Positions 38,751 to 50,492 of a stretch of 64,000 bases of DNA are shown piece by piece. The DNA is taken from positions 1,141,967 to 1,205,966 of the forward strand of contig CABFPE010000076.1 of assembly GCA_900660155.1 (NCBI GenBank), read 5' to 3'. Each line of letters begins with the position of its first letter. Position 1 is the stretch's first letter. The translations under genes were made by a program, and so were the position numbers. Origin of the DNA: Hofstenia miamia (taxonomy: Eukaryota > Xenacoelomorpha > Acoela > Hofsteniidae). The notes under the pieces are model-generated. The model was not told the origin of the DNA. It made no database searches and saw nothing but the letters and a program-made list of their open reading frames with translations.

Positions 38751-39389
38751 ACTGCCTGCCCTATGCTTATTTCTCTGTAGTTGAATATATGTTTATGTTT
38801 TTCTAACAGTGTCCTCAGTTGTGTGATCTCCCATTCATCTAGATGTTGGTAGTCTTCATTGTTTATTTTGGGTGTTATGTATGTCTTCTTCTTCTGCTTT
38901 CATCCCAATGCCCTTGAGTCAGCTTTTGGGAGTACTCACAACTTTGATGGTGTTTGTCCACTCACCCTTGAGTCAGCCATGTGGAGTACTATCCACTTTC
39001 CTTTGCAAGTCCTTGAATCAACCATGCAAATTGCTTGCTCCATCGTCATCTTTGATTGCCTTCCAAATGAGTCTGATGTTAGTTTTGATGTATTTCCTGT
39101 ATATTCTTATTTGAGATCTTTTCAAATTGACATTCTGGTTCATAGCATTGAGGATTGGTATTCTTCCCTTTCCATGTTTTATCATACAGACACTAGACAG
39201 CATCAATACTCATTTGGTGCTGATGCCTTTGTTGTCAAACAGCATTGTCAGCTGTTATAGTGTCCTCCGTCTTGATTGTGTGCATCTTCCATTGATGCAG
39301 CTGTAGGTGGATGTCTTCTTGCAGTTGAAATGTAATTGTTTTTTGCTTCCCTTGTTCTTCTTCAATCTCCATTTCTTCTTCTTTTACTT

Positions 39390-39758
39390 TTATGGTTCTG
39401 TTAGCATAGTTAATAACGCATCCATTTTTGTCAAGAAATCATTGCCTAATATGACTTCATATGGCAATGAATTATTATGTGTGTCCAACACCACCAAAGG
39501 TTGTTCAAATGTTGTATTCACGATTCTCATTTGTACTACATTTATCATTCCTTTCATATCAATATAATCCCCTGATGAATTAATTAGTCTCTTATTGCAA
39601 CTGTTAAAGTCTTTCCATTTAAATCCCAACTTCATGGTGCATTCATCAGTAATTATAGATGCTGCTGCTCCAGTGTTGATTGTTGCTTTTGTCATTACTC
39701 CATTAATAGCTATCATTATCATATTCATCATGTTGAGGTTTGTCAGGATCATTATCAA
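39390..39758 (-). pseudogene. aspartic protease region (fossil)
   Basis: Contains ATINTGAAASIITDE, equivalent to the D[TS]GA..S.I active-site block of retroviral-type proteases, followed by VILGNDFL, equivalent to the second conserved ILG.D motif. Confidence 0.85.
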
Positions 39759-39940
39759 TGCACAGTTGTCATGAGTTGGTGCTCTACTTAGTTTTCCGAC
39801 TCCTTGTTGGTAGGCAATGTTTCATTGATTTTGTCTTCTGTTTGTAGTACATCCTCTTCATGACAGTAAGCCTCTTCATCCCCAATTACATTTATCTGTA
39901 TTGGGCAGCCTGGTTTTTTATGTCCCTGCTGTCTGCAACC

Positions 39941-41709
39941 TTAACATTTGACATCTTTCTCTTTTACTTTTCTAGTCTTACCATCTTTTCGTTTCACTCT
40001 TATTATCTTTTCTTGTTTTGTTTCTGTATAGGCTTCATTGGGGATGCATGGTTTGAGGTTGTTTCTCCAGGATGGTCCCTCTCTATGACATGTGGCTTTT
40101 TCATATATCTGGGCGTTGTTTTCAATGGTTGCCTGTATGTCAACTGCCTTTCTAATCATTCTTTCCAACTTGTCGTCAACATCACATTTGATTTCAAACT
40201 GCATTCTGATGCTTTCAGGCATCCCCTTGCAAATGTGCAAGAACAAATCATATTTAGAATATCTGTTTTCTCTTGAACTGAGCATTAACAATCATTCAAC
40301 TTGTTTCATATAATTTTGAATGTCATTGGTTTTTTTCATTTTCATTGTGTTTAGAATGATTCAGTATTGATTTTTAAGACTCTCATTCTCGTAGTAGTTC
40401 ATAAAATCTCCAATTAGTAGTTGATAGTTTCTTTTTGTTTCTGCATCTAATAGCAAGTAGTGTTGGGAAGCTGCCCCTGTTAAGTATAATGGGAGTCTTG
40501 CTGCTGCTGCCTGTTGTCTCCCTTTTCATTCCGCCATTGTCAATTCAAACATTTGTAGCCATTCAGCAAATGTTGGATTATAACCATCTACCCTTCCATT
40601 GAATTTGGGTAGTGTTGCTTTGCAAGGTATCATATTACTGGCTGTCAATTGTGGTAAGATTGATTCCTCATATTTAGGTTTTTTATGGCATCCTCTTCTT
40701 GCAGTTGTGTAGTCACTGCTTTTGTGATTTCATTTATAATTTTCTGTTTCTCAAGGTCTGGATCTTTGTCTGATTCTGCATATGTCACTTCTTTGTGGGT
40801 TGGTATATGTGGTGCCTGCAGTTTGCTTTCCTTTCTGGAATGAAATTCTATTTCATGGGTTTGCATGCTGCTCCTATTTTCCTCTTCTGTTAGCTGTAAT
40901 AATCTTAATTTGTCTTTCAGCTGTTCTAGTTCTCCTGCCTGTAGGTCATTGTCCTCAATTAGTTGCCTGTTTGTTTTCTCCAGCTCTTGATTTCTCTCTT
41001 GCCATTGTTGGTTTTGCTCTANAATATCATTTTGCTTTGTCATTCCATCTCTTTGACTTTCTTAGTTAATTGTTCTATTTCATGTTTTAGGAGTGCTTCA
41101 TTTTGCTGGCTCTTCCTTAGCATATCCATTATATCTGATGGGTCTGTATCTGGGGGTTCTTTTCTGGGGGTGAACTGAGGGATTGTAATTCCATGTCTGT
41201 GGCTGAGTTTTCACCAAAATATGGNCTGTTTGTTTTCTCCAGCTCTTGATTTCTCTCTTGCCATTGTTGGTTTTGCTCTAGAAACCTTTTATTGGACTCT
41301 GATAGTTGGTGGGTGAGGGTTTTGATCTTGTTTTGGAATAATTGGATTTGTTCATCTAGCTGCATCTCCATATTTAATCTGATCTCAATAAATATCATTT
41401 TGCTTTGTCATTCCATCTCTTTGACTTTCTTAGTTAATTGTTCTATTTCATGTTTTAGGAGTGCTTCATTTTGCTGGCTCTTCCTTAGCATATCCATTAT
41501 ATCTGATGGGTCTGTATCTGGGGGTTCTTTTCTGGGGGTGAACTGAGGGATTGTAATTCCATGTCTGTGGCTGAGTTTTCACCAAAATATGGCAATGATT
41601 GTATAGTTCTGGGAATTATGGCCTTAATTGCAGTTTTCTTCTTGCTTCCTTTTTCCCTTTTGTCATTTTTTCTTTTTGGTTCATAGTGGTCTTTCATGCT
41701 CTTGATCAT
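39941..41709 (-). pseudogene. gag region (fossil)
   Basis: Starts with a Lys-rich stretch, then a long Gln/Glu-rich heptad region (QNQQWQERNQELEKTNRQL near 41000), then a Gag-like helical region near 40270-40290 and a zinc knuckle (GCRQQGHKKPGC) near 39910-39950. Intact relatives form the particle shell. It is broken; part of it appears twice because of the N joints at 41022 and 41225. Confidence 0.8.
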
Positions 41710-41895
41710 GATTCCAGGATCCTAGTGAAGTGCTTTTGTTTGGTTTCAGGTATCTCTCTCTCTTAACTAGTTGTTTGTTCATGTAACTGTTTGCTGCTTT
41801 TTCTACTTTCACTTGTAGCTTCTGTTGTTGTCAGTGGGTAGTTCCAATGAATGTTTCTTCTTTAGAATTGCTGTTTTTAGCTGTCACAGTCAGCA

Positions 41896-43030
41896 TGTAA
41901 TATCCTCTACCAGGCATTGTCACTATATATCTACTGTTACTGTATAACATTAGTCATGTTACTGTGGGTAAGGATTTACTTGTTACATACTGCTTGACTT
42001 GTTGCGGCTGTTAACTTATGTAACTAGAATTAACCATTCACTATTTAGGTGACAAAGCCATGCTGTAATCTCTCCAATGATCTTTGATGGGCATCTGCCT
42101 GAAGCTGATCTCCACATCCAGTTTCACCATTTCATCTGTTTGATTGAGTACCACATCTCAGCTCAATTGATACAGTTTATGTGTACCCTATCCTAGCTCA
42201 GTGTATACTCAAAGCAAGTCACAACTCAACTTAAACTCTATTTTGTAAAAGTGTTCTATCTATTTGCAACCTGACTTGTTACTAGTTGTTCTTTAACTAT
42301 TACATGTAGCAATTACTGAAATATATTGGCTTATTTAAATATATTTGGTTTGAACAACTTCCTAACTTACATTTATAATTTAATACATGTACAGTCACTT
42401 TATCAGTCATTTATGGGTCGTTAATTTAGATCTAAAACAGTATTAATATATTTCCTAAGTTTTAGTCATCCAACTGTTTGTTGACAATCAACTATTTTAA
42501 TACATGTAGTAATGAAATGCTAGTAAGCTAATCAAGAGAAAACCCCTATACCTAACTTATATGCACTTTCATGGTCTGGCACAGGGACCCTAGAATTGTT
42601 CTCTGTGATGGATCCAGACCACTACTAAACACTGCTTGATTAGCTTAACATTGTATTAAATATTCAAACCATTAAAGTAGAACAAAATAAGAATTCCAAG
42701 TAAAATTCTTTATCAATCTCTTACAAGGTTATTAATCTATTTATAGTAATTCCAGAAAAGTACCTGTTGATTCAAATTTAAACTTCTGCCAAGATGGTGG
42801 CTAAAAATAATGGAAGTGACTTTGCCCCCTTGTTTGGTCAAAAAGTGTTTTTATAAACTGATACTAATCTCTCTTTTTTGACACATGTTGTTTCTTAGTT
42901 GCATATACAAATAAATCTAAATTATACTAATTGATTTGATTACAATATTTATAATCATCTTTTCTTTGATCTTAATCTATTCTGCTTAATGTTTTGCAGC
43001 TTATTTCAGATTTATGTGGATGATGCTACA
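41896..43030 (-). repeat. 5' LTR of the nested gypsy-type element
   Basis: About 1.13 kb, TG...CA. The same sequence, diverged, recurs as LTR copies at 24520-24782 plus 47043-47721, 49362-50300, 50493-51010 and 54720-55783. The first ~300 bp match 32448-32752 closely. Confidence 0.85.
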
Positions 43031-43811
43031 GTATATTTAAGAATTTTGTTACATTTTCCAACAATAGATTTCAATTTACATTGTAAATATCATGGTAAAA
43101 GCTGATATTTGACTAACTATTTTCACAGAATAGTTTGTTACTAAATAAATATAATTAAATCTGTCAATTTATTAAATTCTTAAATCCATAGAAATTGAAC
43201 TCTTCACTAAATCCTAGAAACAAAACACATATTTTATAAAAAGAATTATTCATGAATTGATTGCTTGCATAAATGTCTATGTGTATAAATTGAATGGGTA
43301 TCAATGCAATCATTCACTATTTTTCAGGAATAAGACCAGCAATCAATATCTTAGACACAGCTATGAGTATGTTTTATGTGAATTTGCAATTATCAAGCAA
43401 AAGATGATCATTTTGAAGAACATTGAAAGGATTATTAACCATGAAAGTGTATCAATAGGTGGGAACAGAGTTTTGCATATCCAATTTCAAGCATCTCCAG
43501 CCCAATGCACTTGCAACACTTGTTGGGGTCTAAACCCTCACATAGACATTGACACTACAAATTTCAATTCACCTGGAGCAAGTCTACCACATACAATGGA
43601 AGCAGGTGAAATTTTAAAAAAAATATCAATACAATTCCTGTGGAAGGATTTCCAATAGACTTTGTTATTTCAAAAATCTTTTCCCTTATTGATGGAGGCA
43701 TTGAAGAAGATGATAGAGTTTAATTTTCTTTGATCACAGACATTGTGTGGAATATAGTTTAATATCATGTGAATAAATGTTGTAATGCATTAATATATAT
43801 TTTTACAAAAC
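43031..43811 (+). other. Polinton right arm: unassigned frame 43257-43660
   Basis: A plus-strand frame of 133 codons, MIACINVYVY... to ...FLWKDFQ. It includes QASPAQCTCNTCWGLNPHID, a cysteine cluster (C-x-C-x2-C) that might bind metal. No family was recognised. The 3' half is repeated at 44289-44504 because of the N joint at 44288. Confidence 0.4.
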
Positions 43812-45133
43812 ACAAGGGAAGAAATTAATATGCCAAGGGAAAAACTAAATGTACAAAGGGCAGAAACTAAACACACAAAAGAAAAACTAAATGTACTAAG
43901 GGCAGAAACTAAAAACACAAGGGAAAACTAAATGTACCAAGGGCAGAAACTAAAAACACAAGAGAAAAACTAAATGTACTAAGGGCAGAAACTAAACACA
44001 CAAGGGAAAAACTGAATGTACTAAGGGCAGAAACTAAAAACACAAAGCATTTCTACACTCTCTTATTGTAGAATAATGAGAACGACGTATTATTAATTTT
44101 TAAAACCAGCAATTATTTTCATTCATCCCCACTCTTGCTTAATGTGAATGTGAATTGCATGTTAAATTAACAGTTAGGTAAAACATTGACAATTATTGGT
44201 TTAGATAAAAAATTGATGTAAGTTACAATCTGAAATAATGAATTCAAAACACTGCAAAACAAAGTTTAATGTCTACCCAACAAAATCNGAAAGTGTATCA
44301 ATAGGTGGGAACAGAGTTTTGCATATCCAATTTCAAGCATCTCCAGCCCAATGCACTTGCAACACTTGTTGGGGTCTAAACCCTCACATAGACATTGACA
44401 CTACAAATTTCAATTCACCTGGAGCAAGTCTACCACATACAATGGAAGCAGGTGAAATTTTAAAAAAAATATCAATACAATTCCTGTGGAAGGATTTCCA
44501 ATAGACTTTGTTATTTCAAAAATCTTTTCCCTTATTGATGGAGGCATTGAAGAAGATGATAGAGTTTAATTTTCTTTGATCACAGACATTGTGTGGAATA
44601 TAGTTTAATATCATGTGAATAAATGTTGTAATGCATTAATATATATTTTTACAAAACACAAGGGAAGAAATTAATATGCCAAGGGAAAAACTAAATGTAC
44701 AAAGGGCAGAAACTAAACACACAAAAGAAAAACTAAATGTACTAAGGGCAGAAACTAAAAACACAAGGGAAAACTAAATGTACCAAGGGCAGAAACTAAA
44801 AACACAAAAGAAAAACTAAATGTACTAAGGGCAGAAACTAAACACACAAGGGAAAAACTGAATGTACTAAGGGCAGAAACTAAAAACACAAAGCATTTCT
44901 ACACTCTCTTATTGTAGAATAATGAGAACGACGTATTATTAATTTTTAAAACCAGCAATTATTTTCATTCATCCCCACTCTTGCTTAATGTGAATGTGAA
45001 TTGCATGTTAAATTAACAGTTAGGTAAAACATTGACAATTATTGGTTTAGATAAAAAATTGATGTAAGTTACAATCTGAAATAATGAATTCAAAACACTG
45101 CAAAACAAAGTTTAATGTCTACCCAACAAAATC
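43443..45133. repeat. 845-bp direct duplication flanking a single N
   Basis: 43443-44287 equals 44289-45133 with one substitution noted, joined by the N at 44288. It is most simply two haplotypes or contig ends not merged. Confidence 0.9.
43812..44045. repeat. 42-bp minisatellite, about six units
   Basis: Units of the form ACTAAATGTACTAAGGGCAG followed by AAACTAAA(A/C)ACACAAGGGAAA are arranged head to tail with a few substitutions. The contig-end copy is at 44658-44891, identical apart from one G/A difference seen near 43962 versus 44808. Spacers do not differ from repeats as in CRISPR; this is a simple tandem array. Confidence 0.9.
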
Positions 45134-45627
45134 AATGTTTCAATATAAAATAATGAGTGCCTATCAATGTAAATTTTTTCACAATAACTTGTATTTAAAG
45201 GAACTATGTTTATTGGTTATCTTTAAAAGAATAAGATATTAAAAATAATGTATAAAGCCTCTATAAAATGATTGTAACCCAAATAGTTTATTTTAAACAT
45301 GACTTTTGAAAAGTAGTTAGTGAAATTGCAAATTACACATTGGTCAAAACGTGAAATTATAATTTATTTTTCCAAACAAAAGTAAAAATTAATGGGTTAT
45401 AAAATCATCAAAATTAAATTTTTTTTAATTGATATTCATTCATTTATTATTATTATAATTATAAGTGGAAATAAAATATCATTGACATATCAAATTATTT
45501 TTTGACAAAAGTGAATAGAACAAAATTGTCTGTAAGGTAACACATTGAAATTACCAATAAATTTTATAGTTGCTTTAACTTGATTACAAATTATTAACAC
45601 TCTCTTGCTAGTTTTCTAATCACATAG
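45134..45627. other. Polinton right arm, unassigned
   Basis: AT-rich DNA; no frame or repeat supported. Confidence 0.4.
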
Positions 45628-46165
45628 TTGGTTGTTAGTCTATTCACCATGATGTCTTGCATGAAATCTAATGTGTTTTTCAAAGTACATGGAAATGCTT
45701 TCAACAGCATTTACTGTATTAAAGAAATGTTAATTTTATTGGATAAAAAACTATATGTAATCACAGTACAACATTCAAAGCAAATGTTTTCCTGTCTCCC
45801 ACACAACATTCTGAAAACTTTCAACTGGTATGAATGCAATTTCCATCACATTCCATTTACAGAAGGAAACCTAACAAATGAAAAAATGATGACTTTTATT
45901 GAATCTCTGAATTTATCATGTAGAAAGGAAACAGTATTTTGGGCATGTGATAGAATGAACTGTGAGTTTTTAAGTCGTTTAATTTCTCAACCCATGGAAA
46001 ATTTACTTGATTATGGTTATTAATATCCACAAAACTATGAAAACTCTACAGACTGTATAAAAGACTATTATAAATTTGTATGCCAAATGAACACTCCACA
46101 AAGTATATTATTATTATCTCCATTTACTAATCATAACAATCATTGTAAATTTAAGAAATTTGTTG
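45628..46165 (+). pseudogene. Polinton-associated unassigned protein (KEM..FHHIPF type), fossil
   Basis: A plus-strand frame of 131 codons (45628-46023), with recognisable sequence continuing to about 46165. Blocks include AFNSIYCIKEMLILLDKKLY, FNWYECNFHHIPF and FWACDRMNCEFLSRLI. From memory this resembles a small protein recurring in invertebrate repeat loci, with an F..KEL start, an HGIPW middle, a KG.EK.x.L block and a C/H-rich end, whose role I do not know. I do not assign a function. Confidence 0.45.
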
Positions 46166-46229
46166 TGAAACCATTGTAGCTAATAATCATTTTTGTTTTT
46201 TTGTTAAATAATTTATCAAACATATTAAA

Positions 46230-46818
46230 CTAGTACATGTAGAAAAAGAGTGAAAGCAAAACTATACATTCTCTATTTACTAAACTGTAGTACAATATGT
46301 TTTGTAATAGCACTGTCCCCATGTCATCATTGCAAAAAAGTTTTTTATTAATCAAAAACTTGTATTTACCACCCAATGCACTGATGTAGCATTTAGGCAT
46401 AAAAGAATAAACACCATTGTCAAGTCTAATCTTTATTGCAAACCTCATATCTTGTGTTAAACTGAACAGCATCCATGATTGTTAACCAGATTTTTTTCAG
46501 AATTTCACTTGCAGGACTCATGATTCAAAAAGTACATGATGATGGTTGTGAATTTACATCATGTAAGCATTGAAAAATATCATCACCTTCTCCTTGTACC
46601 TTTGTGTTGGGTAAGACAATGACATTATTATTAAGTGCAGGACATTTTCGCTTTTGGGGAGCTTTGCATTTTTCTTTTACAGGCGCAGGCAGTGTGATCA
46701 TCATCTCTTGTGGTAATGGATTATAGTTGGAGGCCAGTGGTGGAGTTGTACATAGCTCATCAAACAGATTGCCAAGCAAACCAGATACTAATGTTTCAAC
46801 AGACATAAGAATTTGCAT
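46230..46818 (-). pseudogene. unassigned minus-strand frames near the right Polinton terminus
   Basis: 46525-46818 begins MQILMSVETLVSGLLGNLFD and has a Pro/Lys-rich middle. 46230-46472 follows with RLDNGVYSFMPKCYISALGG. They could be parts of one spliced or broken gene just inside the right terminal repeat. No domain was recognised. Confidence 0.35.
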
Positions 46819-46892
46819 AGAATAAAAATAATGATTTTATCTGATAATTTGTGCAAATATATCAACTGACTTTTTTAATCAGTCAACACATT

Positions 46893-47042
46893 ATGACGTC
46901 AGTACAACACCTCTGTCAATATCTATGGTGGCTCAGGTCAAAGGCCACTGATCGACCAATCAGAAAAAAGTGTCACAGAATACAACCCACCTCTTGACCA
47001 ATTAGAAAAAAGTGACACAAAATACAAGTCTCCTTTACTACT
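46893..47042 (-). repeat. Polinton right terminal inverted repeat
   Basis: Reverse complement of the left arm: it ends CTCCTTTACTACT directly before GCTTCC. Both internal TTTTTTCT motif copies are retained. Confidence 0.9.
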
Positions 47043-48290
47043 GCTTCCTACCTTACATTTAGATAACAATATATGCTCAGTCTATTTATCAGTCTAATTA
47101 TAGGTCACCTAATTAGTCAAGATAATGTAATATAAATACAACCTACAGTAGGCTAACTAGCCTTATCTCTGAAAGTAAATTATTTGATACAGGCAAATGA
47201 ATGAATCAATAGTCAGCTAAACAGAGAAAAACTCCTATTCATACCCCTAAAATAAATGCAGGTTCATGGCTTGGATCAAGGACCCTCAAATCATTCCCAT
47301 TGTGTGCCCAAGCCACTACTACTGCATCTAATGTTTAGCTTGACATGATTTATAAATAAGCAAACCAAATAAACTCTAAAGATAAGATTTTCAAAGAATT
47401 TACTTCAACAGTTTCCAAATTGATTCTTACTCTATTTATAGTTAAATTCAAAAAGTACTTGCCATTCAAAATTTGAATTTATCATCTGACAAAATGGCTA
47501 AAAATAATGGAAGCCTTATTGCCCCCTTTGTTTTGTCAAATTATTCATTGATAAGTACTAATTGCTATAATGTTTTTAGTTGCATTTTACAAACACAATG
47601 ATGATAAATAAATTTAAATTGTTTTTAATCACTAAGTAATAATTCAATCATAATTCCTACAAATTATCCAACCTTCTCTTCTTTTGCAGCATTATGCTTT
47701 GGATTATGCTACTGGTAGATGCATTAGTAGTAGTGAGGGCACACATTGGGAGTGATTTGAGGGCCTTGATCCATGCCATGAAACTGCATTTAGGTTAGGG
47801 ATATGATTAGGAGTTTTTCTCTGTTTAGCTGACTATTGATTCTTTCATCAACATGTATGCAATAATGAAACCTCAGAGAAAATGGTTGGATAACCAATCA
47901 TAGGTTATTATATTTTATATTAATTAGACTACATAGGTGACCTATAAATAGACCAATAATGAGACCAAGCATGTATTACTAAATAAATGTAAGTTAGGAA
48001 GCTGCAAGTAATTATCTATTTAATTATTTAAACTAATTAAAGCCAATATTTTTCAGTAATGTCTAAATGAATATTTATTAAGCAGCTAGTGACACTGCTC
48101 AGTTGCAAGTATGAATTGCACATTACAAATTGAGTTTAAGTCAGTTACACCCAGTTTTGAGTGTTGCACTGAGTTAGGATAGGGAACACATAAGTTATGT
48201 CATTGAGCTGAGATTTGGAAACCATCTATCAATGATGAAGATGACTACCTGTTGGGAGTTTCAGAGATCAGAGTTGGCTGGTGGCCTCAT
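47043..48290. mobile_element. LTR pieces right of the Polinton
   Basis: 47043-47721 is the continuation of the LTR interrupted at 24782 (GCTTCC target duplication, then CTACCTTACATTTA as in the other copies) and ends at a GGATTATGCTAC-type terminus. 47722-48290 is an LTR part in the opposite orientation, comparable with 50880 onward and 49740-50300. With 24345-24515 this suggests an LTR in one orientation nested in another copy before the Polinton arrived. Confidence 0.75.
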
Positions 48291-48489
48291 GAAAGATCAG
48301 TGAAAAGGAGAACTGCAACATTCTGCCCACACACAAATAGTGATTGATTACTATACAGTTAGTTAAAGTTAACTAACAGTATCAATAGAGTAATGCAGTT
48401 AGTACAAGTACATCCCTACCCACACTTAACATAGAATTACATTCAAAAGGAATTAGTCAAGGAATAAATTACAAAGCTTGGTAGCAGAT

Positions 48490-49330
48490 GCTACATAAGC
48501 TTTGTAATTTATTTAATTTGATTTTCAATTTATTGAGTTTGGTTTGGTGTTCCCTGACCATTTAAGAGGCACCTCACCTTGTAATAAATTAGACATGTGA
48601 ATAGTCATATCAGATATATTAGGTATAAATGCTTGGTAGTAGTTAATGAAACCTAATATTTGCTGTAGATCTTATTTGTTGTTCAGAGGTGTATTTTTTT
48701 ATTGTAGATCAGGCATTTTCATTTAAAATGATTTTATTGTTCAGAATTTGTCACCATAGGAAAATTACAGATGCTTGAAGTAATTTGCATTTTTTACTGT
48801 TAATTTTTAAGCCAGATAGTGTTAATAAATGTAAAATCTTATTTAACTTAATAATGCACTTGTCAATAGGTTTTTATGCTATTAAAATGTTGTCAATATG
48901 TGTGGTGACACATATTGTAAATTGTTATTGGATGTTTGTAGTATATTTAATGTAGAGTCACCCAGGACCCTCTTTTTCTTATTTCATTATTTATTTGATA
49001 GCTATGTAAATTTGAGATTGATATTGCTCTAAATTTTAGTAGTGATGTCATTTTGACATAATTAGTTAGGTTGAGTGTAGTATTTTGATATTAAAATTGC
49101 TGTCCCTTCAAATTTATGCAGATGTGCAATTTCTTTTTAATTTTGTGAGGGAACTTGTGTGATAAAATAGTGTAAACAATACAGGTAATATTTCAATCAT
49201 ATTGTATAAATACTTGAGGCACTTGTAGTGAGGACACAAATAAACTTTGTCTCACTCAAATGTGTTTGCTTTTTGCTTTATCTGACTAACCCTTTTTTAG
49301 GTATTATCATGGATTTAGAAATAATAATTG
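48490..49330 (-). pseudogene. gypsy-type RT fossil
   Basis: The minus strand carries LKINSKKCKLLQASV near 48800, the conserved L.(L/I)N..KC.F....V RT block, with related words either side at the spacing expected of gypsy RT. It is heavily decayed. It abuts the LTR starting at 49362. Confidence 0.7.
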
Positions 49331-49361
49331 CTTAAGCCTCTGCCAACAACTTGGGAGTTAC

Positions 49362-50300
49362 TGTAGCATCATCCAAATAAATCATAACCTGCTAATGTTG
49401 ATTAAGATTAATAAGAGAATAAGATTGAAAATGATTATGATTAAAAATATATTGTAAAAAATTATGATCAGCTTAGATTAATTTGTACAATGCAACCAAG
49501 TAAAAACAGTGTAATTGATTATGAATTAGTATTTGTTGATACTAATAATTTTGACTAAACAAAGGGGCAAAATTGCTTCCATTATTTTTAGCTGTCATCT
49601 TGGCAGATGAATGATTCAAAATTTAAAATCAACAGGAATTTTTTTGAGCTACTATAAATAGATTAAGATTCTTGTAAACAATTGATAAAGAATTTTCTTC
49701 AAAATTCCTATATTGTTTCTTTGCTATGGTTTGAATATTTAATATCAAAGCTAAATAAGTTGTGTTTAGTAGTGATCTGGATCCATCATGGGAATGATTC
49801 AAGGGTCTTTCTGCCAGGCCACAGAAGTGCACTTAAGTTAGGTCTAGGGGCTTTATTCTCATTTAGTTGACTACTGTACTGATCATTATCTACATGTATT
49901 ATACATAACAAACTCAGCTGTTAAGCCTAAACCTAGGATTTATATTTATATTATTTCTAGATCCAATTTAATGACAATAATGTGACCAATAAAGTGACCA
50001 AACATGTATTAATTATTAAATGTAGGTTAGGAAGCAGCTGTATATTAAACTAGTAATTAAAGCCAATATATTTTGGTAATTGCTACTTGTAATATTAATT
50101 ACACAGCTAATGACAAAGTCAGGTTGCATGAATATGAAACACTTTTACAAATAGAGTATGCACTGAGCTAGGATAAGGTACACATAAGTTAAGTTATATC
50201 AATGAGCTGAAAAGTGGAACTCACCCAAATGGATTATTGGCAAGCAGATGAAACTGAATGTGGAGATCAGCTTCAGGCAAAGAGATTTACCCACACCTAG
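49362..50300 (+). mobile_element. LTR copy, rightward orientation
   Basis: Starts TGTAGCATCATCC, the reverse complement of the terminus seen at 43030, and runs through all conserved blocks (GGATCCATCATGGGAATGAT, AGCTAGGATAAGGTACACAT) to GGAGATCAGCTTCAGGC. About 0.94 kb. Confidence 0.8.
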
Positions 50301-50492
50301 AATAATACACTTTAAACTGATCCTGAAATGGTGACCAAGAAGGGTTGCCACTACAAACCAGATGAAAGAATGACTAAAGAAAAAAAGGCAGCACAAAGAA
50401 AACAGCACCTAGGATAGTAACCCCCAGAGCTACACACTCATCATCATATGCTGGAGAGAACTCATCCCCTGATACTGAATTAAAGTCACTAC
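50301..50492 (+). other. short LTR-element interior between two LTR copies
   Basis: About 190 bp with Lys/Arg-rich open sequence (PDERMTKEKKAAQRKQHL) between two same-orientation LTR copies, probably a remnant of an internal region. Confidence 0.5.

Larger units (their letters stand above)
32448..43030 (-). mobile_element. gypsy-type (Metaviridae) LTR retrotransposon fossil nested in the Polinton
   Basis: Element bounds are TGTAATATCC (32448) and GATGCTACA (43030), flanked by GTAT on both sides (32444-32447 and 43031-43034), a 4-bp target duplication. Coding is leftward. The order from right to left is the 5' LTR, a Gag with coiled coil and zinc knuckle, aspartic protease, reverse transcriptase, RNase H, integrase, then an unassigned downstream region. 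The PR-RT-RH-IN order is that of gypsy/Ty3 elements. It is broken by many changes, and the length is slightly inflated by contig-end duplicates at 41022-41225. Confidence 0.9.
24783..47042. mobile_element. Polinton/Maverick fossil with a nested LTR element
   Basis: Bounded by inverted repeats of about 150 bp that begin AGTAGTAAAGG and by a perfect 6-bp target duplication GCTTCC (24777-24782 and 47043-47048). Both are diagnostic of the Polinton/Maverick group. Inside are the N-terminal part of a protein-primed family-B DNA polymerase (29340-31176, minus), a small unassigned frame (31909-32289, minus), a gypsy-type element (32448-43030), and unassigned frames at 43257-43660, 45628-46023 and 46230-46818. 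The left arm is rich in tandem repeats. No integrase, capsid or packaging ATPase of Polinton type was recognised. It is a broken, fairly old copy. Its length is inflated by three contig-end duplications and the 10.6-kb insertion, so the element itself is about 9-10 kb as it stands. Confidence 0.9.

Noticed and set aside
33298-39260. Plus-strand frames across 33-41 kb, for example Ser/Pro-rich proteins at 35434-35811
   Set aside because: They are antisense shadows of the leftward-coding gypsy-type element.
29465-41709. Alternative genetic code as the reason for frequent stops in the element genes
   Set aside because: Host lipin and DHX35 exons read normally with standard stops, and a CpG-poor, decayed repeat block explains the breaks.
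43812-44045. CRISPR-like array of repeats
   Set aside because: The units are contiguous 42-bp tandem repeats without unique spacers, in a eukaryotic element.
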